A stretch of 6,242 bases of DNA from Flavobacterium sp. (GCA_030682755.1 JAUXNR010000044.1:1-6242), one strand, 5' to 3'. Counted from the first letter of the stretch, positions 1 to 5,920 are shown. Notes: generated by a model not told the origin, from the letters alone. Program-made: numbers and translations.

Positions 1-9
1 TAACTTGAT

Positions 10-37
10 GAGATTCCTCCTTCGTCGGAATGACAAG
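10..37 (-). repeat. Short interspersed repeat downstream of crtY
   Basis: Read on the minus strand, this stretch contains GTCATTCCGACGAAGGAGG followed by AATCTC. I recall this sequence type as an intergenic repeat seen many times in Bacteroidota genomes. It has a small dyad, ATTCC (13-17) against GGAAT (27-31), with a 9-nt loop. It lies about 40 nt past the crtY stop and may continue beyond the left edge. It has no U-tract, so it is not a clear terminator. Its repeat nature is from memory, because only one copy is in the window. Confidence 0.5.
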
Positions 38-78
38 ATTGCGGGTAAACTGCGGCAAAAACAGATAACAAACAACGT

Positions 79-1239
79 TTATACCAACTTCCACAAAGCC
101 CGAAAAGTAGCCTTAATAAAAAGCCATTTTGGTAACGTTAACATTACTTTTAAATCAGAAAAAATAGTGCCTTCTTCATTTAAAAATCTGAAGATATTTT
201 GAATGGAATTTTTTTGAAAAAGTGTTCCGAAAAGTTGACCTCCTAATTCATTATTTTGATGTAAAACTTCCAGTAAAATTAAATCATACAACCAATAGCG
301 GTTTTTTTGATGGAATTTGGTTAGGTTTTGATTGGTTTTTAGAAATTCCACCAATTTTTCCGATTGTTTTTTACTGTTGAAGAAAGTGAAACCTGTGCTG
401 GCTTTTGTCCAACCGCCGGCTGTTCCGATAAATAAAACGCGTTCTGAATTCTGTTTATGAAAAGGAAAACACGTCATCGGGATATTTCCTTCTTCTTTTT
501 CTACAATTTCATAATCAGTTATTCCAACTTTTTGAAGATAGTTATCAATCGCTTTTTCATAAACTGATTTTTCTAATAAATCTTCCGAAAATAGCGTATA
601 TTCAAACAAAGCTTCGGTTTTTGAAGTTGGCAAAACATACATAAAGCGAGTATTTCCATCTTGTTCAATTGTAAAATCCATGAATTTTACTTCTGAATCA
701 TCAAAAATTGCTGACTTGGTTTTGATGAACCAGCCGATGAAATGTTGCTTTAAATAAGGATATTTTTTTTGGTTGAAAATTGGATTGACATCGAAAAAAC
801 TGTTCAATAAAAAATTCCCATAATACGATTGATTTTTTCCAGTGATTTCAACCGAATTTTCAATTGTTTTCCAACTTATTATTTCATCATTTATGAAAGT
901 AAAATTAGATTTGGATGAAATTTTATCGAATACCAATTTATAAAAATCACTACTTCGAATCATTTTATACAAATAAGGATTCATTTCAAATGATTGCTGA
1001 AAATCTTGATTTCCAATGAATGCTTTTTCCCAGGTTTTGGATAGGATGGAATCGAATTCGCCATTTGGTTCTTCCCAAAAACACCAGGTTCGGTCGTTTT
1101 TGTTTTTGATTTCTTTGTCGATGATTAAAATAGATTTATCATCAAACCAAGGATCATTCGCCATCCGATAAACAGTGAGCAAACCGGATAATCCGGAACC
1201 AAGGATGATATAATCGTATTTTTTTGACACGGATTTCAC
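79..1239 (-). CDS. crtY: Lycopene beta-cyclase (CrtY family)
   Basis: Flavin-dependent cyclase of the carotenoid pathway. It folds both ends of lycopene into beta rings to give beta-carotene, the precursor of zeaxanthin-type yellow pigments, and probably acts at the cytoplasmic membrane. It has 386 residues, normal for bacterial CrtY. An N-terminal Rossmann dinucleotide site reads GSGLSG at 14-19 with the strand-end acid D41. The family motif DRTWCFWE follows at 49-56, then QHFIGW (165-170), FMYVLPT (199-205), FEYTLFS (212-218), EEGNIPM (249-255) and IGTAGGWTKASTGFTF (271-286). The start is GTG, not ATG. GTG at 1239 and GTG at 1230 are the only candidates between an in-frame TAA (1243-1245) and the GSGLSG motif, and the first in-frame ATG (residue 26) is too late. 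The 1230 start, giving SKKYDYIIL, fits the usual short N-terminus equally well. No other carotenoid gene is visible here; partners may lie beyond position 1. Confidence 0.93.
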   Translation of the reverse strand: MKSVSKKYDYIILGSGLSGLLTVYRMANDPWFDDKSILIIDKEIKNKNDRTWCFWEEPNGEFDSILSKTWEKAFIGNQDFQQSFEMNPYLYKMIRSSDFYKLVFDKISSKSNFTFINDEIISWKTIENSVEITGKNQSYYGNFLLNSFFDVNPIFNQKKYPYLKQHFIGWFIKTKSAIFDDSEVKFMDFTIEQDGNTRFMYVLPTSKTEALFEYTLFSEDLLEKSVYEKAIDNYLQKVGITDYEIVEKEEGNIPMTCFPFHKQNSERVLFIGTAGGWTKASTGFTFFNSKKQSEKLVEFLKTNQNLTKFHQKNRYWLYDLILLEVLHQNNELGGQLFGTLFQKNSIQNIFRFLNEEGTIFSDLKVMLTLPKWLFIKATFRALWKLV

Positions 1240-1254
1240 GAATTAACACGGATT
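1228..1254 (-). repeat. Three imperfect direct repeats covering the crtY start
   Basis: On the plus strand the units are CACGGATT (1228-1235), CACGAATT (1237-1244) and CACGGATT (1247-1254), with a period of 9-10 nt. Read with crtY these are AATCCGTG/AATTCGTG units, a type I recall from intergenic DNA of flavobacteria. The element overlaps the 5' leader and first codons of crtY, and both candidate GTG starts are the GTG of a repeat unit. Family membership is from memory; the tandem pattern is seen directly. Confidence 0.55.
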
Positions 1255-1264
1255 ATGAATTTCA

Positions 1265-1272
1265 CAAAGCTA
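1265..1272 (-). promoter_or_regulatory. Candidate crtY promoter (-7 element TAGCTTTG)
   Basis: Exact match on the minus strand to the Bacteroidota -7 consensus TAnnTTTG. It predicts a transcript starting near 1259 and a leader of about 20 nt before GTG 1239. No good -33 TTG lies 17-20 nt upstream; a TTTG exists but about 31 nt away. This gives crtY a possible promoter separate from the upstream DUF1905 gene. Confidence 0.5.
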
Positions 1273-1334
1273 CTTATTTTGATTAAGAATATTTTAAAAA
1301 CTTCAAATGGAGTAACTATTTCAGCGTCTCGTCT

Positions 1335-1364
1335 CCCCCTCCTTTGGAGGGGGTCGGGGGGAGG
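1335..1364. repeat. C/G-rich palindromic interspersed repeat
   Basis: CCCCCTCC (1335-1342), loop TTT, GGAGGGGG (1346-1353) form a perfect 8-bp GC stem, followed by TCGGGGGGAGG. The block stands out sharply in AT-rich DNA and resembles a dispersed repeat I recall from many Bacteroidota genomes. It abuts the DUF1905 stop codon (1365-1367) with no gap. Neither side has a U-tract, so it is not a standard intrinsic terminator, though the stem could stall polymerase or protect an mRNA 3' end. Confidence 0.6.
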
Positions 1365-1880
1365 TTATCTATTTTTAAAATTCTTAAAATCCTCATTCAA
1401 ACCTTTAAAATCCAAAACACCTTTTCTGTTTTTCAAATGCTCTAAAATAACGAATGATTTTTCAATCCGCAGTTGCGAACTTTTGTATTTATTAACTACG
1501 TGAATCAACGTTCGCTGTTTTCCCGGTGTGAGTTTATGAAACAAATCGCTTCCATCTGGGTCGCTGAAAAAAACTTCTTCCATTTCTTCCGAAAGTGGCA
1601 TACCGTATTTACTTTCATCTTTTACTAACTCCACTTTTACATCATCATTTAAATGTAAATTCAGTTTTTTTGAGATTTCTCTATTCAATAAAATATAGTG
1701 AAAAGTGCCTTTCGGCAACATCGCACAATAAAAAGAAAAATTTTCGTTTAACGTGCAAACCACACGTTTGTCTTTCGCTTCTTTGAGCAATTTTTCAAAA
1801 ACAGCTTGCGGAATCGGGATGTGTAATTCCCAATACAACGCATTATCATCAAACGAACAAACCTGACCGTTAAATTTCAT
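1365..1880 (-). CDS. DUF1905 / YdeI-OmdA family protein
   Basis: A soluble protein of 171 residues with no signal peptide or membrane segment. The N-terminal half (about 1-90) looks like the DUF1905 beta-barrel domain: it starts KFNGQV, has YWELHIPIP at 17-25 and the KGTFHYILLNREISKKL stretch at 57-73. A linker with GMPLSEEMEEVFFSDPDG (93-110) leads to a C-terminal helical region matching the YdeI/OmdA type, LTPGKQRTLIHVVNKYKS at 117-134 followed by RIEKSFVILEHLKNRKG. Members have been called bacteriocin-protection or OmpD-associated proteins, but the biochemical function is not established. I chose ATG 1880 because the frame upstream to 1940 encodes a non-family leader that would overlap the rpiB start. 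It diverges from rpiB and lies 125 nt upstream of crtY on the same strand, separated by a GC-rich palindrome. Confidence 0.8.
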   Translation of the reverse strand: MKFNGQVCSFDDNALYWELHIPIPQAVFEKLLKEAKDKRVVCTLNENFSFYCAMLPKGTFHYILLNREISKKLNLHLNDDVKVELVKDESKYGMPLSEEMEEVFFSDPDGSDLFHKLTPGKQRTLIHVVNKYKSSQLRIEKSFVILEHLKNRKGVLDFKGLNEDFKNFKNR

Positions 1881-1901
1881 CCTAACCTGATTGAATTTGA
1901 T

Positions 1902-1909
1902 TATTTTTG
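1902..1909 (+). promoter_or_regulatory. Candidate rpiB promoter (-7 element TATTTTTG)
   Basis: Exact TAnnTTTG match in the 58-bp divergent spacer. It predicts transcription starting near 1916 and a leader of about 23 nt before the rpiB ATG. I see no matching -33 element. No Shine-Dalgarno precedes the ATG; the leader is A/C-rich, which is usual for Bacteroidota. Confidence 0.45.
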
Positions 1910-1917
1910 TAAAGATA
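1910..1917 (-). promoter_or_regulatory. Weak candidate promoter for the DUF1905 gene (TATCTTTA)
   Basis: Matches TAnnTTTG at seven of eight positions on the minus strand, with TTG-rich sequence about 15 nt upstream that could serve as a -33 element. It adjoins the rpiB -7 element on the other strand, so the two promoters would lie back to back and interfere with each other. Confidence 0.3.
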
Positions 1918-1938
1918 AAAATAACAACACAACAACTC

Positions 1939-2370
1939 ATGAAAATCTCAATTGGAAACGATCACGCCGGCCCGGATTATAAAAAAGCCATCGTTGATTT
2001 TTTAGAAAAACAAGGTCACGAAGTCATTAATCACGGAACCAACACGACAGATAGTGTGGATTATCCCGATTTTGGTCATCCGGTAGCCACCGATGTAGAA
2101 ACTGGAAAAGCTGATTTAGGCATCGTTATTTGCGGTAGTGGAAACGGTATAGCTATGACCGTCAATAAACACCAAGGCATTAGAGCTGCTTTGTGTTGGA
2201 CAAAAGAAATTGCGGCTTTGGCCAGACAACATAATGATGCGAATATTATTAGTATTCCGGCACGATTTACTTCGATTCCTCAAGCGGTTGAAATGGTGGA
2301 AACCTTTTTGAAAACCGATTTTGAAGGAGGAAGACATCAGAATCGAGTGAATAAAATACGTTGTTCATAA
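1939..2370 (+). CDS. rpiB: Ribose-5-phosphate isomerase B
   Basis: Cytoplasmic RpiB/LacA-LacB family enzyme that interconverts ribose 5-phosphate and ribulose 5-phosphate in the non-oxidative pentose phosphate pathway. It has 143 residues, the normal family length. Motifs seen in order are GNDHAG (6-11), DYPD (41-44), the active-site loop CGSGNG with the catalytic-type Cys65 (65-70), NKHQGIRAALC (76-86), HNDAN (98-102) and the C-terminal FEGGRHQNRVNKI (128-140). I chose ATG 1939 because it gives the canonical MKISIGNDHAG start; the open frame upstream to 1891 is spacer DNA. It diverges from the DUF1905 gene and is followed by a large hairpin at 2378-2442. The LacA/LacB galactose 6-phosphate isomerases are related, but a single subunit without lac neighbours favours RpiB. 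Confidence 0.94.
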   Translation: MKISIGNDHAGPDYKKAIVDFLEKQGHEVINHGTNTTDSVDYPDFGHPVATDVETGKADLGIVICGSGNGIAMTVNKHQGIRAALCWTKEIAALARQHNDANIISIPARFTSIPQAVEMVETFLKTDFEGGRHQNRVNKIRCS

Positions 2371-2377
2371 CAATTTG

Positions 2378-2442
2378 AACCATTAAGGAATTAAGCGGCA
2401 TTAAGAAACAAAAACTTAATGAACCTTAATTCCTTAATGGTT
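2378..2442 (+). repeat. Long inverted repeat between rpiB and the CDF gene; possible rpiB terminator
   Basis: The outer arms are perfect 18-nt complements: AACCATTAAGGAATTAAG (2378-2395) and CTTAATTCCTTAATGGTT (2425-2442). Inside are a 3x3 internal loop, a second 7-bp stem (CATTAAG 2399-2405 with CTTAATG 2415-2421) and a 9-nt A-rich loop. ATTAAG occurs three times on the left (2382, 2390, 2400) and its complement three times on the right (2415, 2425, 2433), with mirrored spacing of 8, 10 / 10, 8. The right arm is followed by TTAAAAA, giving a short U-run that could terminate rpiB transcription. Similar CTTAAT-type palindromes are, as I recall, dispersed in flavobacterial genomes. Confidence 0.75.
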
Positions 2443-2460
2443 TTAAAAATAAAAAACCAA

Positions 2461-3366
2461 ATGTCCACCAACCCAAAAATTCACAAACACAACGTTACCG
2501 GTAAAAATTTGATTTTATCAATTTTACTCAACACCGTGATTACGATTGCTCAGGTGATAGGTGGAATTATATCCGGAAGTTTGGCCTTGATTTCGGATGC
2601 GTTGCACAATTTTTCGGATGTACTTTCGCTCATTTTTAGTTTGGTGGCTCACAAATTATCTAGACGAAAAGCATCAATAAGTCATACTTTTGGTTATAAA
2701 CGAGCGGAATTGATTGCTGCTTTTATCAATGCATCTACGTTGATTGTTGTAGCATTTGTATTGATTTATCACGCTATCATCAAATTGATGCATCCTGAAC
2801 CCATTGAATCTAACTTAGTAATTTGGTTGGCTCTTTTAGGAATTGCTGTAAATGGTTTTTCAGTTTTATTACTTCGTAAAGATGCGGCTCATAATTTGAA
2901 TATGAAGTCGGCTTATTTGCATTTATTCACTGATATGATGGCGTCTGTAGCGGTTTTAACTGGTGGTTTGTTGATGAAATTCTATCAAATTTATTGGGTG
3001 GATAGTGTGATGACCTTGCTGATTGCTGTTTATCTGATTGTGGTTGGATTTGATTTGTTTTTAAAATCAACCAAAATGCTCATGTTGTTTACACCGGACA
3101 ACATTGATATTAAAGACATCGTTCGAGAAGTACATCAAATCAAAGGAGTAGGGAAGTTGCATCACATTCACGTTTGGCATTTAAACGAAGAAGAATTGCA
3201 TTTGGAAGCTCATTTGGATTGTGCAGCAGATATCAAAATGAGTGAATTCAACGATTTATTGCATGAAATTGAAGAGGTTCTTTATGAAAAATTCGATATT
3301 AACCACGTGAATATTCAACCGGAATTTCAGAAGGTTGATCCGAAAGATTTTATTGTGCAGGATTGA
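2461..3366 (+). CDS. Cation diffusion facilitator, zinc-type efflux transporter
   Basis: Inner-membrane CDF antiporter of the CzcD/ZitB type, expected to export Zn2+ (perhaps Co2+ or Cd2+) in exchange for protons. It has 301 residues. About six membrane segments are visible, near 16-37, 41-63, 84-104, 118-137, 151-172 and 178-199. The transport site is H49-x3-D53 in SDALHNFSD (TM2, with D46 nearby) and H154-x3-D158 in HLFTDMMAS (TM5). Two HxxxD motifs are the pattern associated with zinc selectivity. The cytoplasmic dimerisation domain (about 210-290) has the typical LHHIHVWHL (233-241) and further histidines at 247 and 251. There is no long His-rich TM4-TM5 loop. I chose ATG 2461: an in-frame ATG at 2419 would add 14 residues encoded by the inverted repeat, which are not family sequence. 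It precedes tex by 53 nt on the same strand. Metal specificity is inferred. Confidence 0.9.
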   Translation: MSTNPKIHKHNVTGKNLILSILLNTVITIAQVIGGIISGSLALISDALHNFSDVLSLIFSLVAHKLSRRKASISHTFGYKRAELIAAFINASTLIVVAFVLIYHAIIKLMHPEPIESNLVIWLALLGIAVNGFSVLLLRKDAAHNLNMKSAYLHLFTDMMASVAVLTGGLLMKFYQIYWVDSVMTLLIAVYLIVVGFDLFLKSTKMLMLFTPDNIDIKDIVREVHQIKGVGKLHHIHVWHLNEEELHLEAHLDCAADIKMSEFNDLLHEIEEVLYEKFDINHVNIQPEFQKVDPKDFIVQD

Positions 3367-3404
3367 TACTTCTTTTAATTATCAACAAATCAAATTTTTA
3401 CTAC

Positions 3405-3420
3405 TTATAAATTTTTATAA
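3405..3420. other. AT palindrome abutting the tex start codon
   Basis: TTATAAA-TT-TTTATAA is a perfect palindrome whose last base is the A of the tex ATG. It could be an operator or chance in very AT-rich DNA. I see no TAnnTTTG element in the 53-nt gap, so tex may be read from the promoter of the CDF gene. Confidence 0.3.
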
Positions 3421-5543
3421 TGAATCAAGTACAATACATTCAAAACGCCACACAACTTCCAATCAAAGGAATTGAAAACACAATTAATTTATTGAATGAA
3501 GACTGTACCATCCCATTTATTTCCCGCTACCGAAAAGATCAAACAGGAAATTTAGATGAGGTTCAGATTGAACAAATTTTCAAACTCAATAAGCAGTTTG
3601 ATGAAATTGTTAAGCGAAAAGAATCAGTTCTAAAATCTATTGAAGAACAAGGACAACTTTCACCCGAATTAAAATTAAAAATTGAAAATTCCTTCGATTT
3701 ACAAGAAATAGAAGATTATTATTTACCCTACAAAAAAAAGAAAAAAACCAAAGCCGATGCCGCCCGTGAAAAAGGATTGGAGCCATTGGCCAAAATCATT
3801 ATGGCTCAAAACAGCGATGATATTGAGTTTATTGCTTCCAAGTATTTGAATGACAAAGTGGCTAATGAAGATGAAGCATTACAAGGAGCAAGAGACATTA
3901 TCGCCGAATGGATAAATGAAAATAGCTTTATCCGAAAAAATCTGCGTCGTTTATTTCAACGAAAAGCAATTGTTTCAACAAAAATAGTGAAATCAAAAAA
4001 AGACGATGAAAATGCTCAAAAATTCATTCAATATTTTGATTGGGCAGAACCACTTTCCAAAACACCTTCGCATCGATTATTGGCGATGTTGCGAGCAGAA
4101 GCCGAAGGTTTTGTAAAAATGAATGTAGAAATAGAACCGGATGAAGCTCTAGAATTCATTGAAAATAATACAATTAAGAATAACAAAGAAACAGCACATC
4201 AATTAAAATTAGCCATAAAAGATAGTTACAAACGTTTACTTGAACCAGCTATTTCCAACGAAACGCTACAAGAATTTAAAACCAAAGCCGATGTAAAAGC
4301 TATTGATGTTTTTGCTCAAAATTTGAGTCAGTTATTGCTTGCTCCACCTTTGGGTGAAAAGCGAATTTTAGCCATTGATCCTGGTTATAGAAGCGGTTGT
4401 AAAGTGGTTTGTTTGGATGAAAAAGGTGATTTGCTCTACAATGAAACCATTTATCCGCATCCGCCGCAAAATGAAAATGCGATGGCGATGAAAAAAATCC
4501 GTTCGATGGTGAATGCTTATAATATTGAAGCGATTTCAATCGGAAACGGAACAGCCAGTCGTGAAACCGAATTTTTTATTAAAAAAATTGCATTCGATAA
4601 GCCTGTTCAAGTATTTGTGGTTTCCGAAGCCGGAGCATCGGTTTATTCCGCCTCAAAAATAGCACGGGATGAATTTCCAAATTATGATGTAACGGTTCGA
4701 GGTTCCGTTTCCATCGGAAGACGACTTTCCGATCCTTTGGCAGAATTGGTAAAAATTGATGCCAAATCTATCGGAGTTGGGCAATATCAGCACGATGTAG
4801 ATCAAACAAAATTAAAAGAAGAATTAGACACGGTTGTAGTTCGTTGTGTAAATTCAGTGGGTGTAAATTTGAATACGGCAAGCAAATCATTATTGAGTTA
4901 TGTTTCCGGAATTGGTGAAAAAATGGCTGAAAACATTGTGAATTTTCGATCTGAAAACGGTCCGTTTGAAGATAGAAAACAACTTAAAAAAGTACCACGA
5001 TTAGGCGAAAAAGCCTATCAACAAGCAGCAGCATTCATTCGTATTCAAAACGGAAAAAATCCTTTAGACAATTCCGCGGTTCATCCGGAAGCCTATTCAA
5101 TCGTTGAAAAAATGGCGAAAGATTTAAAAATTTCCTTATCGGATTTGATTGGAAATAAAGAAAAAATTACTTTGATAAGCCCCGAAAATTATACCAACCA
5201 AACCATTGGAATTTTAGGAATTAAAGACATTTTAAAAGAATTAGAAAAACCTGGACTTGACCCAAGAAAATCGGCAAAGGTTTTTGAATTTGACCCGAAT
5301 GTAAAAAAAATGTCCGATTTGCGAACCGGAATGATTTTACCCGGAATTGTTAATAATATTACTGCTTTTGGTTGTTTTGTAGATATTGGATTAAAAGAAA
5401 GCGGTTTGGTGCATATTTCGCAACTCAAAGCCGGATTTGTTTCGGATGTAAATGAAGTCGTGAAATTGCATCAACATGTGCAAGTAAAAGTGGTTGAGGT
5501 GGATGAGGTGAGGAAAAGGATTCAACTAACAATGGCATTCTAA
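3420..5543 (+). CDS. tex: Tex, RNA-binding transcription accessory protein
   Basis: Conserved cytoplasmic nucleic-acid-binding protein related to eukaryotic Spt6 and linked to transcription and RNA handling; its exact biochemical role is unsettled. It has 707 residues, full length for the family. The N-terminal helical Tex domain (about 1-310) includes IPFISRYRKDQTGNLDE (31-47) and YLPYKKKKKTKADAAREKGLEPLA (split here as YLPYKKKKK and TKADAAREKGLEPLA, 101-124). The YqgF/RNase H-like domain (about 315-447) has ILAIDPGYRSG (316-326), VSEAGASVYSAS (401-412) and RRLSDPLAELVKIDAKSIG (434-452). A helix-hairpin-helix region follows (about 480-545, VNLNTAS and SGIGE). The C-terminal S1 RNA-binding domain (about 636-705) contains GIVNNITAFGCFVDIGLKES and ends RIQLTMAF. 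The start fits the family N-terminus, and no Shine-Dalgarno is visible. A run of A8-G-A7 (3732-3747) encodes lysines 105-109. Confidence 0.96.
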   Translation: MNQVQYIQNATQLPIKGIENTINLLNEDCTIPFISRYRKDQTGNLDEVQIEQIFKLNKQFDEIVKRKESVLKSIEEQGQLSPELKLKIENSFDLQEIEDYYLPYKKKKKTKADAAREKGLEPLAKIIMAQNSDDIEFIASKYLNDKVANEDEALQGARDIIAEWINENSFIRKNLRRLFQRKAIVSTKIVKSKKDDENAQKFIQYFDWAEPLSKTPSHRLLAMLRAEAEGFVKMNVEIEPDEALEFIENNTIKNNKETAHQLKLAIKDSYKRLLEPAISNETLQEFKTKADVKAIDVFAQNLSQLLLAPPLGEKRILAIDPGYRSGCKVVCLDEKGDLLYNETIYPHPPQNENAMAMKKIRSMVNAYNIEAISIGNGTASRETEFFIKKIAFDKPVQVFVVSEAGASVYSASKIARDEFPNYDVTVRGSVSIGRRLSDPLAELVKIDAKSIGVGQYQHDVDQTKLKEELDTVVVRCVNSVGVNLNTASKSLLSYVSGIGEKMAENIVNFRSENGPFEDRKQLKKVPRLGEKAYQQAAAFIRIQNGKNPLDNSAVHPEAYSIVEKMAKDLKISLSDLIGNKEKITLISPENYTNQTIGILGIKDILKELEKPGLDPRKSAKVFEFDPNVKKMSDLRTGMILPGIVNNITAFGCFVDIGLKESGLVHISQLKAGFVSDVNEVVKLHQHVQVKVVEVDEVRKRIQLTMAF

Positions 5544-5606
5544 AAAACATGTATAATTTTTACACATCAGCTACACAAAACTACTCAAATTATACACTTG
5601 GTTTTA

Positions 5607-5683
5607 AAACGATTCATTGTTAATTTATAAAAGTGTTTTTAACACATTTTATTTGTAAACAACTGAAAAACAATGAATTGTTT
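5607..5683 (+). other. Nested two-stem structure, possible structured RNA
   Basis: The outer stem AAACGATTCATTGTT (5607-5621) pairs with AACAATGAATTGTTT (5669-5683) over 15 bp with one G-T. The inner stem 5627-5637 pairs with 5641-5652 over 11 bp with one bulged A (5646) and a TTT loop. No gene explains it. It could be part of a tex 3' UTR, a small RNA, or a dispersed palindrome. The pairing is seen directly; the role is unknown. Confidence 0.4.
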
Positions 5684-5713
5684 GAATAACAAAATAATAT
5701 TTTTAATATGAAT

Positions 5714-5745
5714 AAATGCTTAAAATTGATTTAGGCATTTTTATT
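5714..5745 (+). terminator. Weak candidate terminator after tex
   Basis: AAATGCTTAAA (5714-5724) pairs with TTTAGGCATTT (5730-5740) over 11 bp with one T-G and a 5-nt loop. It is followed by TTATT, so the T-run is partly inside the stem. Its GC content is low, so terminator strength is doubtful. It lies 170 nt beyond the tex stop. Confidence 0.35.
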
Positions 5746-5833
5746 GCAAATAGTTAATTAGTTTTAAGTTAAAGGTTTAAGGGTTAGAAAAACACAAAAA
5801 CTTAAAATAACAACCTACATATATTTTCTTTTT

Positions 5834-5868
5834 AAGCCTCCTAAAATTTATTTTAGGAGGCTTTTCTT
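5834..5868 (+). terminator. Intrinsic terminator, plus strand
   Basis: Perfect 13-bp stem, AAGCCTCCTAAAA (5834-5846) with TTTTAGGAGGCTT (5851-5863), a TTTA tetraloop and a TTCTT tail. Together with the two Ts at the end of the stem this gives a U-rich run. Its orientation fits transcription from the tex side. It is the most GC-rich hairpin in this intergenic region. Confidence 0.8.
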
Positions 5869-5870
5869 CA

Positions 5871-5920
5871 ATATAAAAACTCCAAATTTCACAGAATTAA
5901 CTTGTGAAATTTGGAGTTTT
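5871..5920 (-). terminator. Intrinsic terminator of tatA
   Basis: Perfect 18-bp stem, AAAACTCCAAATTTCACA (5876-5893) with TGTGAAATTTGGAGTTTT (5903-5920) and a 9-nt loop. Read from tatA, it lies about 20 nt past the stop codon and ends in five Ts (5879-5875). The plus-strand side also ends in TTTT, so it may act in both directions between the convergent genes. Confidence 0.85.

Noticed and set aside
5..202. Plus-strand open frame of 65 codons at the left edge
   Set aside because: It starts in the interspersed repeat and runs antisense into the crtY C-terminus; the protein is basic and unrecognisable.
1255..1503. Plus-strand open frame of 82 codons
   Set aside because: It runs across the GC-rich repeat and antisense to the DUF1905 gene, with no family resemblance or promoter.
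4300..4539. Minus-strand open frame inside tex
   Set aside because: It is antisense to the well-conserved YqgF region of tex, with low-complexity His/Ser/Phe composition; it is a shadow of real coding sequence.
5558..5598. DnaA-box-like TTTTACACA (5558-5566) and TTATACACT (5590-5598) after tex, hinting at an origin
   Set aside because: Only two loose matches in highly AT-rich DNA, no cluster, no dnaA/dnaN neighbours and no unwinding-type repeats. Chance is the simplest reading.
5672..5740. Tiny ATG frames (about 8-12 codons) at 5673 and 5708 as leader peptides
   Set aside because: No downstream gene on that strand to regulate, and the frames are expected by chance in AT-rich spacer.
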